Positions 35,022 to 44,227 are shown, counted from the first letter of the stretch. The stretch is 64,000 nt of DNA from Lachnospiraceae bacterium (GCA_015057505.1 SVEG01000007.1:62001-126000); one strand, 5' to 3'. Made by a program: numbers and translations. The notes: generated by a model from the sequence alone, not told the origin.

Positions 35022-35563
35022 TATAAAACCTCCCTGATTTTTTCCTTTACCTTCTTCATGGATGTTGTCGGCTCAAATCTTGCCACACACTGTCCGTCTC
35101 TGCTTATAAGGAATTTTGTAAAGTTCCATTTAATTGAACTGTTATTTTTATAGTCCTTATCCATCTTCTTTAAAACCTGTGACATCATAAGTCCCATCGG
35201 ATTCTTATCAAAGCCTTCAAATGTGCTGTTCTTAGCAAGCCACTTATAAAGCGGTATTGCATTCTCGCCGTTAACATCAATCTTGGCAAACTGCGGAAAA
35301 GTAATACCGTATCGTCCCGTACAGAAAGAATGTATCTCTTCATCGTCTCCGGGTGCCTGCTCGCCAAACTGGTTACAGGGAAAATCAAGAATCTCAAGAC
35401 CGTCCTTCTTAAACTCCTCATAAATATCCTGCAACTCATCATACTGCGGTGTAAAACCACAACCTGTCGCCGTATTAACAATAAGTAAAACCTTTCCCTT
35501 GTAATCTGCAAGCGCTACATCGCTACCGTCCTGTGCTTTTACACTAAAATCATAAATACTCAT
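35021..35563 (-). CDS. glutathione peroxidase family protein
   Basis: Start at 35563 with AGGAGG 7 nt upstream; 180 residues. The peroxidatic Cys is in NTATGCGFTPQYDEL (about residue 36), followed by FPCNQFGEQAPG (Gln) and IKWNFTKFLI (Trp, Asn), so the catalytic tetrad is complete. It is a Cys enzyme, probably using thioredoxin, and reduces hydroperoxides. It leads a two-gene operon with the TSCPD gene beside an OhrR-like regulator. Confidence 0.92.
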   Translation of the reverse strand: MSIYDFSVKAQDGSDVALADYKGKVLLIVNTATGCGFTPQYDELQDIYEEFKKDGLEILDFPCNQFGEQAPGDDEEIHSFCTGRYGITFPQFAKIDVNGENAIPLYKWLAKNSTFEGFDKNPMGLMMSQVLKKMDKDYKNNSSIKWNFTKFLISRDGQCVARFEPTTSMKKVKEKIREVL

Positions 35564-35600
35564 ATTGTACCTCCTATACTTATTTTGTATTTTATTCAAT

Positions 35601-35646
35601 TTGATTGAACTCAATTAAATTATATCATCGAATTTCGTTTTGTCAA
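35601..35646 (-). promoter_or_regulatory. glutathione peroxidase promoter with MarR/OhrR-type operator
   Basis: Minus-strand TTGACA (35646-35641), 16-bp spacer, TATAAT (35624-35619). Directly after the -10, at 35618-35601, lies TTAATTGAGTTCAATCAA, an imperfect palindrome (7 of 8 positions per arm) over the transcription start. Confidence 0.7.
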
Positions 35647-35704
35647 CATCTTTTTTTCACACAACTGTATAAGACCCGATTTCCAGCTATTATACTCAAA
35701 AATA

Positions 35705-35730
35705 AAAACAGCAGGAATTTCTTCCTGCCG
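35705..35730 (-). terminator. terminator of sigma/anti-sigma operon
   Basis: Minus-strand stem CAGGAA / TTCCTG extended by flanking pairs, loop about 4 nt, followed by TTTTTATTTTTG. It lies just after the stop codon at 35737. Confidence 0.8.
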
Positions 35731-35736
35731 TTCTCG

Positions 35737-36786
35737 TTAATTAGTATTCTGCGCAATCCAGTCTATAAGCTCTTGTGTTGCTTTATGATAACCCTGTAAA
35801 TATCCCAACTTTGGATAATAAGTAAATCGTAACTCTTCGTTATCACCTGAAATCAACACTATCTCCACGCTGTTATCAAAGGCTGTCGTTCCTCTGTAAG
35901 CGGGCACATATGTTGCGCCTTCTGCATTTGTCTGCGGCTCGTCACCGCCGGATTCTATCCATGCCTTCTGGTCTGCCTTAACAATCGGGTCTAATGTAGC
36001 ATTATATCCTTCTTTATCAAGAACAAGCCCGATAAGAATATTGTAAAGAGCTTCTTTTTCTGCCACATCAGTAATGTCTTTTTCGCTCTGATAATCACCT
36101 ATTCCACCATTGGCCCTATCATATTTTACTGTTACAGCCTGTATATCCTCTGCCGCAAGAATCCCGCAAACCTTAAGTTCTTCGAGCATATCCGGCGTAT
36201 ACAACCACTCGTGAAGTTGGAATAACAAAAGCTCTCCTTCATTCTCAACAAGGATTTGTCTCGTGCCCTTTCGTCCCTCTATGCTGTATATCGGACAACC
36301 TTTATAGATGCTCTCGCCGTACTGCTTGCTGTCCTCAACTTTCCCAAGCAATTTGCCCTTCTTTAAAATAGTCTCTTCTATAGTCTGATCCGTTACACTG
36401 CTACCGTTCAAATATGTTCTGTACATATGTCCGCCAAAATAAACCAGTTCGTCAGTTCTATACCATATAAGTCCGGTTTCATTCTCTGTTGAAAGTTCGA
36501 TTCCATCCGGGACAGTATCCTGTGCTACATAAATAGCTTTTCCGGTCTCCCTGTTACCCGCACTGAAATCTATCTTGCTTATTCCCCAGCCGACACACAC
36601 CATAAGACATGCCGCTGCCGCAACTCCCGCAATCCTGAAAATATTATTCTTTGTAAAAAACTTCTTTTCCTGTGACTTCTGCTCTCCGCTATCTGCTTTT
36701 TTGGTCGCACCCATGAAATCACCTGCCTCTTCTATTAAGTTGTCATCTATGTTGTTCATTTCTTTAAACAAATCCTTTGATGTCAT
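35737..36786 (-). CDS. membrane anti-sigma-like protein
   Basis: 349 residues, overlapping the sigma gene by 4 bp. Short cytoplasmic N-terminus (about 45 residues, LFKEMNNIDDNLIEEAGDFM), one TM helix (IAGVAAAACLMVCVGWGI) and a large extracytoplasmic domain of about 280 residues. The domain contains WYRTDELVYFGGHMYRTYL and KLLGKVEDSKQYGESIYKGCPIYSI, the latter like a domain often found after such TM anchors in clostridia. Role as anti-sigma is inferred from position and topology. Confidence 0.7.
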   Translation of the reverse strand: MTSKDLFKEMNNIDDNLIEEAGDFMGATKKADSGEQKSQEKKFFTKNNIFRIAGVAAAACLMVCVGWGISKIDFSAGNRETGKAIYVAQDTVPDGIELSTENETGLIWYRTDELVYFGGHMYRTYLNGSSVTDQTIEETILKKGKLLGKVEDSKQYGESIYKGCPIYSIEGRKGTRQILVENEGELLLFQLHEWLYTPDMLEELKVCGILAAEDIQAVTVKYDRANGGIGDYQSEKDITDVAEKEALYNILIGLVLDKEGYNATLDPIVKADQKAWIESGGDEPQTNAEGATYVPAYRGTTAFDNSVEIVLISGDNEELRFTYYPKLGYLQGYHKATQELIDWIAQNTN

Positions 36787-37340
36787 ATCGCAATTCCCTC
36801 CTTTTTAAGATGCTCTTTAAGCTGTCCTCTGAGTCTGAAAAGCATTGACTTAACCTTGCTCTCGCCAAGACCAAATTTATCTGCAATCTCGCCTATCGAA
36901 TCCCCGAACCAGTATCTCCTTAAGAAAATAATTCTTTTCTCCTTTTTGAGGCCGTACAGAAATGAATCCAGGGCATCACGCAATATTCCTGCCTCAAGCT
37001 CCTTTTCCACTGTATCGCCTGCGCTCAAACATTCCTCAAGCTCTGAAAGGATTACATCAAATGAACTGTTCCGCTTCTCTGCCGAGATATAATCATACTT
37101 GTTAAATGCTGTATATCTGGCTATTTTGGCGACAAATGCGCGAAACATTGCCGGACTCTCCGGCGGAATCCTGTTCCACACAGCCATGTAAGTATCATTG
37201 AGACACTCCTCGACATCTTCCTTTCGGCTTAAAATTCCGCTTATAACCTTTTTAAGATATGCACTGTATTTTTGGTCCGTTGCTTTAAGAGCTTCCTCTT
37301 TCCGCTCAAAATATAAGTCAATTATTGCTTTATCTTCCAT
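36783..37340 (-). CDS. RNA polymerase sigma factor, ECF-like
   Basis: Start at 37340 with AAGGAGG 9 nt upstream; 185 residues. Region 2 (ATDQKYSAYLKKVISGILSRKEDVEECLNDTYMAVWN) and region 4 HTH (RRYWFGDSIGEIADKFGLGESKVKSMLFRLRGQLKEHL) are clear. The ECLNDTYMAVWNRIPP signature marks a common clostridial ECF subgroup. Coupled to a membrane anti-sigma. The GTCAC-type promoter seen before the other two sigma genes is not present here. Confidence 0.87.
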   Translation of the reverse strand: MEDKAIIDLYFERKEEALKATDQKYSAYLKKVISGILSRKEDVEECLNDTYMAVWNRIPPESPAMFRAFVAKIARYTAFNKYDYISAEKRNSSFDVILSELEECLSAGDTVEKELEAGILRDALDSFLYGLKKEKRIIFLRRYWFGDSIGEIADKFGLGESKVKSMLFRLRGQLKEHLKKEGIAI

Positions 37341-37436
37341 GACAGCTGTCCTCCTTTGCAGCTTGCAGTCCACTAATATCCTTCAAGCCGCAAACATTAT
37401 TTTTAAGGCCTTCACCTATATAGTAGGAAAATAAAT

Positions 37437-37460
37437 CGGGCAGGTTTCACTGCCCGACTA
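37437..37460 (-). terminator. terminator of the rsmI operon
   Basis: Stem TCGGGCAG / CTGCCCGA with a 6-nt loop, followed on the minus strand by TTTATTTT. It is 27 bp past the rsmI stop codon. Confidence 0.75.
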
Positions 37461-37486
37461 ATAAAATATATATAAAATATTTTTTT

Positions 37487-38341
37487 TTACTTATTTTTCA
37501 ACTCAGTCATGTAAGCATAAATGTCCCTCTTACTTACGCCTCTGTCCTTTGCGACCTGCTTCATGGCTTCCTTGGAATCCATGCCCTCTGCCTCGTAATG
37601 TGCCATGTGCTCCTCTATCGGAACACCAAGCCAGTCGTCCTGTTGCTGTTTAACAAGCTCGCTGTGCGGCACACCCGCAATGACAAGCACAAACTCGCCC
37701 TTGGGCTCATTCTCTTCAAAATGTGCAATCGCATCCTTAAGTGTCGTAGGAATTGCTTCCTCATATCTCTTGGTAAGTTCACGAAGAACCGTTATTTTAC
37801 GGTCTGCTCCGAGCGTCTCCGCAAGTTCCGCTAAAGTCTTTAAAAGCCTGTGCGGTGCCTCGTATATAATAATTGTTCGCGTCTCCGTCTTAAGCTCTTC
37901 TAAGATAGTGGCACGTTCTTTTTTATCAGCCGGCAAAAAAGCTTCAAAACAAAAACGTCTCGTCTCCCGACCCGACATCGTAAGTGCGGTAATACATGCA
38001 GCAGGCCCCGGAAGCGACGTAACCTCAATACCTGCCTCATAACACTGACGCACAAGTTCTTCACCGGGGTCCGATATACCGGGTGTTCCCGCATCGGTAA
38101 CAAGCGCAATATTAACGCCTGCCTGCATCTGCTCGACAAGATATTTTGCCTTGTCTATCTTATTAAATTCATGATAACTCGTCATCGGTGTCTTAATCTC
38201 AAAATGATTAAGCAGCTTGATACTGTGTCGTGTATCCTCTGCCGCAATCAAATCCACTTCCTTAAGCGTACGAAGCACACGAAAGGTTATGTCCTCCATA
38301 TTACCGATTGGGGTTGCACATAAAAATAATTTGCCTGCCAT
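37487..38341 (-). CDS. rsmI: 16S rRNA (cytidine(1402)-2'-O)-methyltransferase
   Basis: Start at 38341, where GGAGG precedes MAGKLFLCATPIGNMEDITFR; 284 residues. The tetrapyrrole-methylase fold has AAEDTRHSIKLLNH, LVTDAGTPGISDPGEELV, LPGPAACITALTMSG and FCFEAFLP, all RsmI signatures. It methylates C1402 in the ribosomal P site. The C-terminal region (KDRGVSKRDIYAYMTEL) is the usual helical tail. It lies 10 bp downstream of trmN6 within a conserved operon. Confidence 0.94.
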   Translation of the reverse strand: MAGKLFLCATPIGNMEDITFRVLRTLKEVDLIAAEDTRHSIKLLNHFEIKTPMTSYHEFNKIDKAKYLVEQMQAGVNIALVTDAGTPGISDPGEELVRQCYEAGIEVTSLPGPAACITALTMSGRETRRFCFEAFLPADKKERATILEELKTETRTIIIYEAPHRLLKTLAELAETLGADRKITVLRELTKRYEEAIPTTLKDAIAHFEENEPKGEFVLVIAGVPHSELVKQQQDDWLGVPIEEHMAHYEAEGMDSKEAMKQVAKDRGVSKRDIYAYMTELKNK

Positions 38342-38351
38342 GATTCCTCCA

Positions 38352-39089
38352 TTAATATCCGTAAATATCGTAAATCTCCTCGGTATACACGCCCTCTTCC
38401 TTATACACAATAAGGGGCTTCTCCATCTTAAGAAGCGGTTTACCGCCACGCACGGCCTCAATAAGTACCATGTTGGCTTCCTTATCTGCCATCGGGTACA
38501 CCGGCTTGATTCTCTTGGTCTCAAGCTTATACTTTGACAGTGTATTGATAATTTCTATAAGTCTCCTAGGACGATGTACCATATAAAAACGTCCGCCGGG
38601 TTTAAGTACGTACGAGGCTTCTCTCACGATATCCTCAAGTGTACAGTATATCTCGTGTCTTGCTATAGCTTTGGGCATATCGGGATTGGTAAGTCCGTGA
38701 TTCTCATTCATGTACGGCGGATTCGTCGTTACCACGTCAAACACAGCTTTGCCGAAAAGCTTCGAGCTCTCACAGATATCTCCGCACACAATATCAATCT
38801 TATCTTCAAGATTATTAAGCTTAACACTGCGTCTTGCCATATCTGCGCTACGCTTTTGCAGTTCAAGCCCCGTAAAATGCTCTCCCGGCGTCTTGGCCTC
38901 AAGAAGAATCGGAATAATTCCCGTACCGGTGCCCATATCAAGAACCTTTTCGTTCTCCTTAACAACCGCAAAACCCGACAACAAAACTGCATCCATACCA
39001 AAACAGAACCCTTCCGGGTTCTGTATGATTTTATAGCCGTTTCTGTGCAATTCATCTATTCTTTCGTTAGGTTCTAAATTAATTGTCAT
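38352..39089 (-). CDS. trmN6: tRNA1(Val) (adenine(37)-N6)-methyltransferase-like protein
   Basis: 245 residues. SAM-binding motif VLDMGTGTGIIPILL (about 48-62), acidic GLELQKRSADMA, and the N6-adenine catalytic TTNPPYM (about 120-126). These match YfiC/TrmN6 (YabB of Bacillus). It overlaps ricT by 11 bp. In Bacillus the orthologue sits in the same yaaT-yabA-yabB-rsmI order; yabA is missing here. Confidence 0.88.
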   Translation of the reverse strand: MTINLEPNERIDELHRNGYKIIQNPEGFCFGMDAVLLSGFAVVKENEKVLDMGTGTGIIPILLEAKTPGEHFTGLELQKRSADMARRSVKLNNLEDKIDIVCGDICESSKLFGKAVFDVVTTNPPYMNENHGLTNPDMPKAIARHEIYCTLEDIVREASYVLKPGGRFYMVHRPRRLIEIINTLSKYKLETKRIKPVYPMADKEANMVLIEAVRGGKPLLKMEKPLIVYKEEGVYTEEIYDIYGY

Positions 39090-39990
39090 CCAGCTTTGAC
39101 TTTCCTTCCTTACGCTCTAACATCTCAAGTGCCTTAAGCTCTTCATCAGAAATATTGTTATTATAATCCCTGCGTTTCTTCGGTTTAAAGCGAAGCTGAT
39201 CTACGCGGTATTCTTTGATTTCCTTCTCATCATCAACGGTAACGATAACCTTTACAAGCTGACGAAGCACGTTAACACTCTGAACTTCACCCTTAAGACC
39301 GTCAAACGCCGTTACAAAATCGCCTACGTTCGGAAGCTTACTGTTAAGGTCTTCGTATGTCTCTTCTTCATTCTTAAGGCAGCACATAAGTCTTCCACAA
39401 ACGCCTGATATCTTCGTAGGATTAAGTGAAAGATTCTGCTCCTTCGCCATCTTGATGGAAACAGGAATAAACTCTGACAAATATGAATGACAGCAAAGCG
39501 GTCTTCCGCAAATGCCGACACCTCCGAGAATCTTAGTCTCGTCACGCACACCTATCTGGCGAAGTTCGATTCTTGTCTTAAATACCGCCGCAAGATCCTT
39601 AACGAGCTCTCTGAAATCGATTCTTCCATCCGCCGTAAAGTAAAAAAGCAATTTGTTATTATCAAAAGTATATTCCGCATCAATAAGCTTCATCTCGAGC
39701 TCATGCTTTTTGATCTTCTCAAGACAAATCTTAAATGCTTCCTTTTCTTTCTCTGTATTGGCCTTCGCAGTCTCGATGTCCTGCTCTGTCGCGATTCTTG
39801 TAACTGCCTTAAGTGGCTGAATTACCTTGTCATCCTCAACCTCTCTAATACCCAGTACAACTGACCCAAACTCCATTCCTCTTGCAGTCTCCACAACTAC
39901 TTTCTGACCCGCTTCAATCTCAAAACCGTTCGGATCAAAAAAATATATCTTACCTGCCGTTCTAAAACGTACACCTATTACCTTAATCAT
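39079..39990 (-). CDS. ricT: PSP1 domain protein RicT (YaaT)
   Basis: 303 residues. N-terminal VIGVRFRTAGKIYFFDP, then GMEFGSVVLG, FTADGRIDFRELVKDLAAVFKTRIELRQIGVRDETK, and a Cys-rich stretch GGVGICGRPLCCHSYL ... ISGVCGRLMCCLKNEEETY that binds an iron-sulfur cluster in the Ric complex. With RicA and RicF it directs RNase Y and affects sporulation and competence. It overlaps holB by 8 bp. Confidence 0.92.
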   Translation of the reverse strand: MIKVIGVRFRTAGKIYFFDPNGFEIEAGQKVVVETARGMEFGSVVLGIREVEDDKVIQPLKAVTRIATEQDIETAKANTEKEKEAFKICLEKIKKHELEMKLIDAEYTFDNNKLLFYFTADGRIDFRELVKDLAAVFKTRIELRQIGVRDETKILGGVGICGRPLCCHSYLSEFIPVSIKMAKEQNLSLNPTKISGVCGRLMCCLKNEEETYEDLNSKLPNVGDFVTAFDGLKGEVQSVNVLRQLVKVIVTVDDEKEIKEYRVDQLRFKPKKRRDYNNNISDEELKALEMLERKEGKSKLDDN

Positions 39991-40981
39991 TCTGATTCTC
40001 CTTTATTTTTGAAAACATTAACTCTGTTACGATCTCTTCATTTACATTGGCGTTAATACGCACCTTAGACGTCTCAATCGCCCGTACAATCTCCTCTATT
40101 CCTTCATAAGAGGTTCCCCCGGCTACTGCCTGTATGGCCGCAACTTCTTCGCGAAAAACAAGTCCCTCCACCGAATGTGTCGCTTTATAAAATAATACGT
40201 CACGGTACCAAATTAGGATAAGGTCAAGATAATCTTCAAGACCAAAACCTTCCGAGCCAGCATCGCTTATTGTCTGAAGTATCTCCGAATATTCGACATT
40301 ATCTATATTTTTAATAAGCCTGATAAACCTTGTTTTAACCGCATCAAATTCCGCAGACTTCGCAAGCTGTATTGCCTTACCCATATTCCCCTGTGAAAAA
40401 GCAACACACACATCTGCCTTGTAATCCGGGACCTTAAGCTCCTCCATCAGGTAAGTTTTAACAAGCCCTGAGGCAAGCGGATACAAATTCAAATTGACAC
40501 AACGTGAAACTATCGTCGGAAGAAACATCTCTACATTAGTTGTCAGGAATATTATTATACCATAAGCCGGCGGTTCTTCAATAGTTTTAAGTAAAGCATT
40601 TTGCGCCTGCACAGTAAGCTTCTCTGCTTCATCAACAATATATATCTTATATCTGCTCGAATAAGGCTTAATCATTATATCCCCCACAAGCTGATCCCTG
40701 ACATCATCCACACCGATGCTTCCGGGTTTCTCGTGAGTAACCCATATAATATCCGGTTGATTACCCGATTCACTCTGCTTACACGAACGACATTCCCCAC
40801 ATGGTTCCACCCCCTGCGCCTCACACTGAAGCGTCTTGGCAAAAAGACCTGTAAGCAACTTTTTACCGCTTCCCTTTTCACCAGTAATTATATAGGAATG
40901 AGCCAATTTATCCTGGGCAATAGCCTTTTGAAAATAACTTATAACCTGCGTATGGCCTATTACCTTATCAAATTCGCTCAA
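39983..40981 (-). CDS. holB: DNA polymerase III subunit delta-prime
   Basis: 332 residues. AAA+ clamp-loader domain: Walker A-like ITGEKGSGKKLL (about 32-43), zinc-binding CEAQGVEPCGECRSCK (four Cys, about 52-67), Walker B region KIYIVDEAEKLTVQAQNALLKTIEEPP and sensor FLTTNVEMFLPTIVSRC with SRC motif. It loads the sliding clamp together with DnaX and HolA. Confidence 0.93.
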   Translation of the reverse strand: MSEFDKVIGHTQVISYFQKAIAQDKLAHSYIITGEKGSGKKLLTGLFAKTLQCEAQGVEPCGECRSCKQSESGNQPDIIWVTHEKPGSIGVDDVRDQLVGDIMIKPYSSRYKIYIVDEAEKLTVQAQNALLKTIEEPPAYGIIIFLTTNVEMFLPTIVSRCVNLNLYPLASGLVKTYLMEELKVPDYKADVCVAFSQGNMGKAIQLAKSAEFDAVKTRFIRLIKNIDNVEYSEILQTISDAGSEGFGLEDYLDLILIWYRDVLFYKATHSVEGLVFREEVAAIQAVAGGTSYEGIEEIVRAIETSKVRINANVNEEIVTELMFSKIKENQND

Positions 40982-41048
40982 ACTACCTTACCTTCTTTCT
41001 CTGTTTTAAAGAGTTTGCAAAGCAAACTTTTGGAGGACGCAGTTCTCA

Positions 41049-41495
41049 TTAGATAAATATATCAAGTAACAAGCCCTGTATCTCGTCCACCAGACGAAGA
41101 ATCTCTATACCGTCCTGCTCATCCGCTATAAGCTCTGCGGCAAGCTTGTCCATGGTCTCATCCACAAGTCTTATTATTCCATATACTCTGTGACGTCCTC
41201 TTCTGTCAAGAAAATTCTCTCTCGTAAACTCATGGGATCTGTTAACAACCTCGTTAAGAAAACTCTTAATAAGCTCTCTGTAACGGCGCATATCGCTGAT
41301 ATTACGGCGCTTCTTGATACTGTTGCCCTGTTCCACAATCTGTCCCATCATCGCAGACAGCTTCTCCTGAAGTTCACTTTCAGCAATACGACTGATAAGC
41401 GTAAACTTAAAATTCTCGCTCTGCTGAATCTGCTGCTTATTGTCTATAGGCGATGTAAGTGCGGCCTGTATATCGTTGATTTTAAAATTGTCCAT
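41049..41495 (-). CDS. DUF327/YaaR-family protein
   Basis: 148 residues, all helical. FKFTLISRIAESELQEKLSAMMGQIVEQG, RRNISDMRRYRELIKSFLNEVVN and YGIIRLVDETMDKLAAEL match the YaaR family, which sits beside holB in Bacillus too. Function is not established. The 67-bp gap to holB holds a short GTTTGC/GCAAAC stem and no gene. First gene of the operon, with AGGAGG and a promoter upstream. Confidence 0.88.
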   Translation of the reverse strand: MDNFKINDIQAALTSPIDNKQQIQQSENFKFTLISRIAESELQEKLSAMMGQIVEQGNSIKKRRNISDMRRYRELIKSFLNEVVNRSHEFTRENFLDRRGRHRVYGIIRLVDETMDKLAAELIADEQDGIEILRLVDEIQGLLLDIFI

Positions 41496-41538
41496 ACAAA
41501 CCTCCTATCCTGCTACTGAACAAACTGCTACATAATAC

Positions 41539-41567
41539 AGTATAACACAAAAACAAAATGACCGCAA
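41539..41567 (-). promoter_or_regulatory. promoter of the yaaR-holB-ricT-trmN6-rsmI operon
   Basis: Minus-strand TTGCGG (41567-41562), 17-bp spacer, TATACT (41544-41539). The -35 lies in one arm of the terminator stem of the preceding gene. Confidence 0.6.
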
Positions 41568-41591
41568 CAAGCTATAATAACTGTTGCGGCC
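41558..41591 (-). terminator. terminator of the MBOAT/DHHW operon
   Basis: Stem CCGCAACA / TGTTGCGG (41562-41569 with 41582-41589) followed on the minus strand by TCATTTTGTTTTTG. It overlaps the next operon's -35 box. Confidence 0.75.
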
Positions 41592-41597
41592 GTTATT

Positions 41598-42707
41598 TTA
41601 CTTAAATGATTTACTGTTAAGAATCAATGCACTATAAAGGAAAAGTGTATCTTTGCCCTCAAAATCAATAAACTTATCAAGCATTGTGGGTGATACATAT
41701 CTGATATCCACAAGATAAATACTCTTATAACCCTCTACGAGAAGAGGCGTAATGCTTGAACCGTAGGAATCACGGAAAATGATAAGCTCCTCATCCGTTG
41801 TAGCGTTGGGATTGTCAATACGAAGAAGTGACTTCGTACCTGAGAGGAAGAAATCATATCCGTCTTTTCCTTCAAACTTCTCAAAATCATAGATTGAAGA
41901 GGTTTTACCTGTCTCATAATCATACACGGTACATGCATCAAGAATTGCATTTGTAAGGTATACGAGTGTATCAGGCTTGGGTTTAAGTGCACTCTGTCCG
42001 TAATATACACCGTAGAACGGATAAAGCTCGTTCTTTGTGTAATTGCCTGTAAGACGGTCCGAAACACCAAGTGCCGTAGCAAGCTTGTTAACTACTGCAT
42101 CAATCTTATCCTGGCTCCAGTGTGTATCTGTTCTGTAGTAATCCTCAAGTTCCAACTCTCCGAAAATATCAATATACTCCATACCACTAAGAGCTGTCTT
42201 TACATCCTCAACAAGCTTATTGTAATCCGGTGACGGATATCCGTACTCTTTACCGAGGAAATAGTTTTTGTCGGGAATAAGTGCAATATACTTGTCACCA
42301 CCGTTATCTTTAAGGTATGTCTCATAAACATACTGAAGACGACCGATTGAATATTCAACCAACTCCTTTGTAAAATCCTGCTCTATCTTGGCAATATAAC
42401 CATCCTGTACCGCAAGACCGTTGTTTTCCTTTAACTGAAGCACATTAAGCTGGAAGTTAGCCTTAAGCGCACGGAAAAACTCCCTAAACGGAAACTGGTC
42501 AACCGAATAATCTTCAAAATCATCAATAACTGTCTTATCGATAACACCTTCCCAGGTAATCTTATCCGGGAACTGTGCAAGCGGTCTTCTCTCACTCTCA
42601 GAAGTAGCAACAGGATTAAAATAACGGACTATACACATTATTGAAAAAAATGCAATAAAAAATGTAAAACTAAGTGTAACTGCAAGGTTTTTAACTTTAT
42701 CTGACAT
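41598..42707 (-). CDS. DHHW/AlgX-like SGNH-type protein for polysaccharide acylation
   Basis: 369 residues. One N-terminal TM anchor (LAVTLSFTFFIAFFSIMCIV) and an extracytoplasmic domain. RRPLAQFP and DYSVDQFPFREFFRALKA near the N-terminus, YRTDTHWSQDKIDAV (Asp-x-His of the DHHW family) and LIIFRDSYGSSITPLLVEGY (nucleophile Ser region) are the hallmarks. It pairs with MBOAT proteins to move acyl, usually acetyl, groups onto an exported polymer. It follows the MBOAT gene after 18 bp. Confidence 0.85.
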   Translation of the reverse strand: MSDKVKNLAVTLSFTFFIAFFSIMCIVRYFNPVATSESERRPLAQFPDKITWEGVIDKTVIDDFEDYSVDQFPFREFFRALKANFQLNVLQLKENNGLAVQDGYIAKIEQDFTKELVEYSIGRLQYVYETYLKDNGGDKYIALIPDKNYFLGKEYGYPSPDYNKLVEDVKTALSGMEYIDIFGELELEDYYRTDTHWSQDKIDAVVNKLATALGVSDRLTGNYTKNELYPFYGVYYGQSALKPKPDTLVYLTNAILDACTVYDYETGKTSSIYDFEKFEGKDGYDFFLSGTKSLLRIDNPNATTDEELIIFRDSYGSSITPLLVEGYKSIYLVDIRYVSPTMLDKFIDFEGKDTLFLYSALILNSKSFK

Positions 42708-42725
42708 TATAATAATCCTCCTTCC

Positions 42726-44129
42726 TTAGAATCTGAAATACAAGAACGGACTGAATGAACCGTCTACAAAGTATGCTGTAACGATAAGAAGCATTGCTAC
42801 TACAAATATCGGCTCAAGAATGTTACATACAAGATTACCTGTCTTGGTAGCCTTAATCTTAAGCACAACACTCTTTACAAGCGGTGTTGCTCCGATAATT
42901 GCAATAATAAGCACTACTGCAAAACTTGCGAGATAGTATGCCGTATCCTTTGACCAAAGCGGAAGTCCGCCCGCACCAAACATGCTACCGATATCGGCAA
43001 TCGCACCGCCTATTCCGTTAGCGCTGAAAACTACAAAGCTTACAAGAATAACAATCGTTACATATATGTGAGAGAAAACTCTCGGTATTTTTGCAAAAAA
43101 CTTATTGAGGGCAAACTTCTCTGCCATAAGGAAAAACGCAAAGTAAAGACCCCATACGATAAATGTCCAGTCGGCACCGTGCCAGAAACCTGTAAGGAAC
43201 CATACAACGAGTGTATTGAAAAGCCAACGAAGCTTCGGTACACGATTACCGCCGAGCGGAATATATACATAATCTCTGAACCAGGTTCCGAGAGACATAT
43301 GCCATCTTCTCCAGAACTCCGCAATACTCTTAGAAATAAAGGGATAATTAAAGTTCTCAAGGAAATGGAAACCAAATATTCTTCCGAGACCGATTGCCAT
43401 ATCCGAATAACCCGAGAAGTCAAAGTAAAGCTGTAATGAAATCGCTATTGCGTATACCCAATAAGACACAACCGACGGATTCTCAAGTGCATATAAGGTT
43501 CTAGCCAAAGTTCCAAGTGTATCGGCAATCAAAACCTTCTTTGAAAGACCGATTATAAAACGTGTTGCTCCATAGGAGAAATTCTCAAAAGAATGTTTTC
43601 TGTCGGAAAGCTCCGCTTCGACCGTTGTATAACGAACAATCGGTCCTGCAATGAGCTGAGGAAAAAGTGATACATACGTCGCAAGGCGCACAAAATTCTT
43701 CTGTACCTTTGCCTCCCCACGATATACGTCAATCGTATAGCTGAGGGTCTGGAAGGTATAAAAACTGATACCAATCGGAAGAGCTATCTTAAGCAAACCG
43801 ATTTCAGAATTAAATATTGAATTAACATTGCTTATAAAGAAATCCGAATACTTGAAAAATCCAAGAACTCCGACACTTGTTATAACACTTGACCATAAGA
43901 ATACCTTTGACCAGACTTTACCACGGAATTTATCAATCAATATACCGTGAATGTAACTTGACAACGTCGTTGCAAGCATAAGTATCGTGTAAATCGGCTC
44001 TCCGTAAAAATAGAAGAACAAACTCGCGATAAGTAATACAAGATTCTTAAACTTGAACGGTACAATAAAATATATTAAAAGTACTGCCGCCAAAAAGTAG
44101 TAAATAAAACTTATTGTTGAGAATAACAT
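42726..44129 (-). CDS. MBOAT-family O-acyltransferase (AlgI/PatA/DltB-like)
   Basis: Start at 44129 with GGGGAG 8 nt upstream; 467 residues, about 11 TM helices. Family marks: LFFYFYGEP, GISFYTFQTLSYTIDVYRGE, FPQLIAGPIVRY, YFDFSGYSDMAIGLGRIFG, EFWRRWHMSLGTWFRDYVYIPLGGNR and FLTGFWHGADWTFIVWG with the catalytic His. It passes acyl groups across the membrane. Together with 41598-42707 it forms a two-gene O-acetylation unit; the polymer is unknown. Confidence 0.92.
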   Translation of the reverse strand: MLFSTISFIYYFLAAVLLIYFIVPFKFKNLVLLIASLFFYFYGEPIYTILMLATTLSSYIHGILIDKFRGKVWSKVFLWSSVITSVGVLGFFKYSDFFISNVNSIFNSEIGLLKIALPIGISFYTFQTLSYTIDVYRGEAKVQKNFVRLATYVSLFPQLIAGPIVRYTTVEAELSDRKHSFENFSYGATRFIIGLSKKVLIADTLGTLARTLYALENPSVVSYWVYAIAISLQLYFDFSGYSDMAIGLGRIFGFHFLENFNYPFISKSIAEFWRRWHMSLGTWFRDYVYIPLGGNRVPKLRWLFNTLVVWFLTGFWHGADWTFIVWGLYFAFFLMAEKFALNKFFAKIPRVFSHIYVTIVILVSFVVFSANGIGGAIADIGSMFGAGGLPLWSKDTAYYLASFAVVLIIAIIGATPLVKSVVLKIKATKTGNLVCNILEPIFVVAMLLIVTAYFVDGSFSPFLYFRF

Positions 44130-44157
44130 TAGAATCACTCCCCGTCATTTTTGTATT

Positions 44158-44195
44158 TATAAAGGCACCTCGGCGTAATACCAAAGTGCCTTTAT
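44158..44195 (-). terminator. terminator of the duplicated-domain lipoprotein gene
   Basis: Stem ATAAAGGCAC / GTGCCTTTAT with a 17-nt loop, T-rich on the outgoing minus strand. It lies 35 bp after the stop codon at 44228. Confidence 0.65.
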
Positions 44196-44227
44196 CGTGC
44201 TTAATATTAGGCTAATTTATATTTATA

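Noticed and set aside
40982-41048. Small gene between holB and yaaR
   Set aside because: Only a 6-bp stem and no open frame with a ribosome site; too short for a gene.
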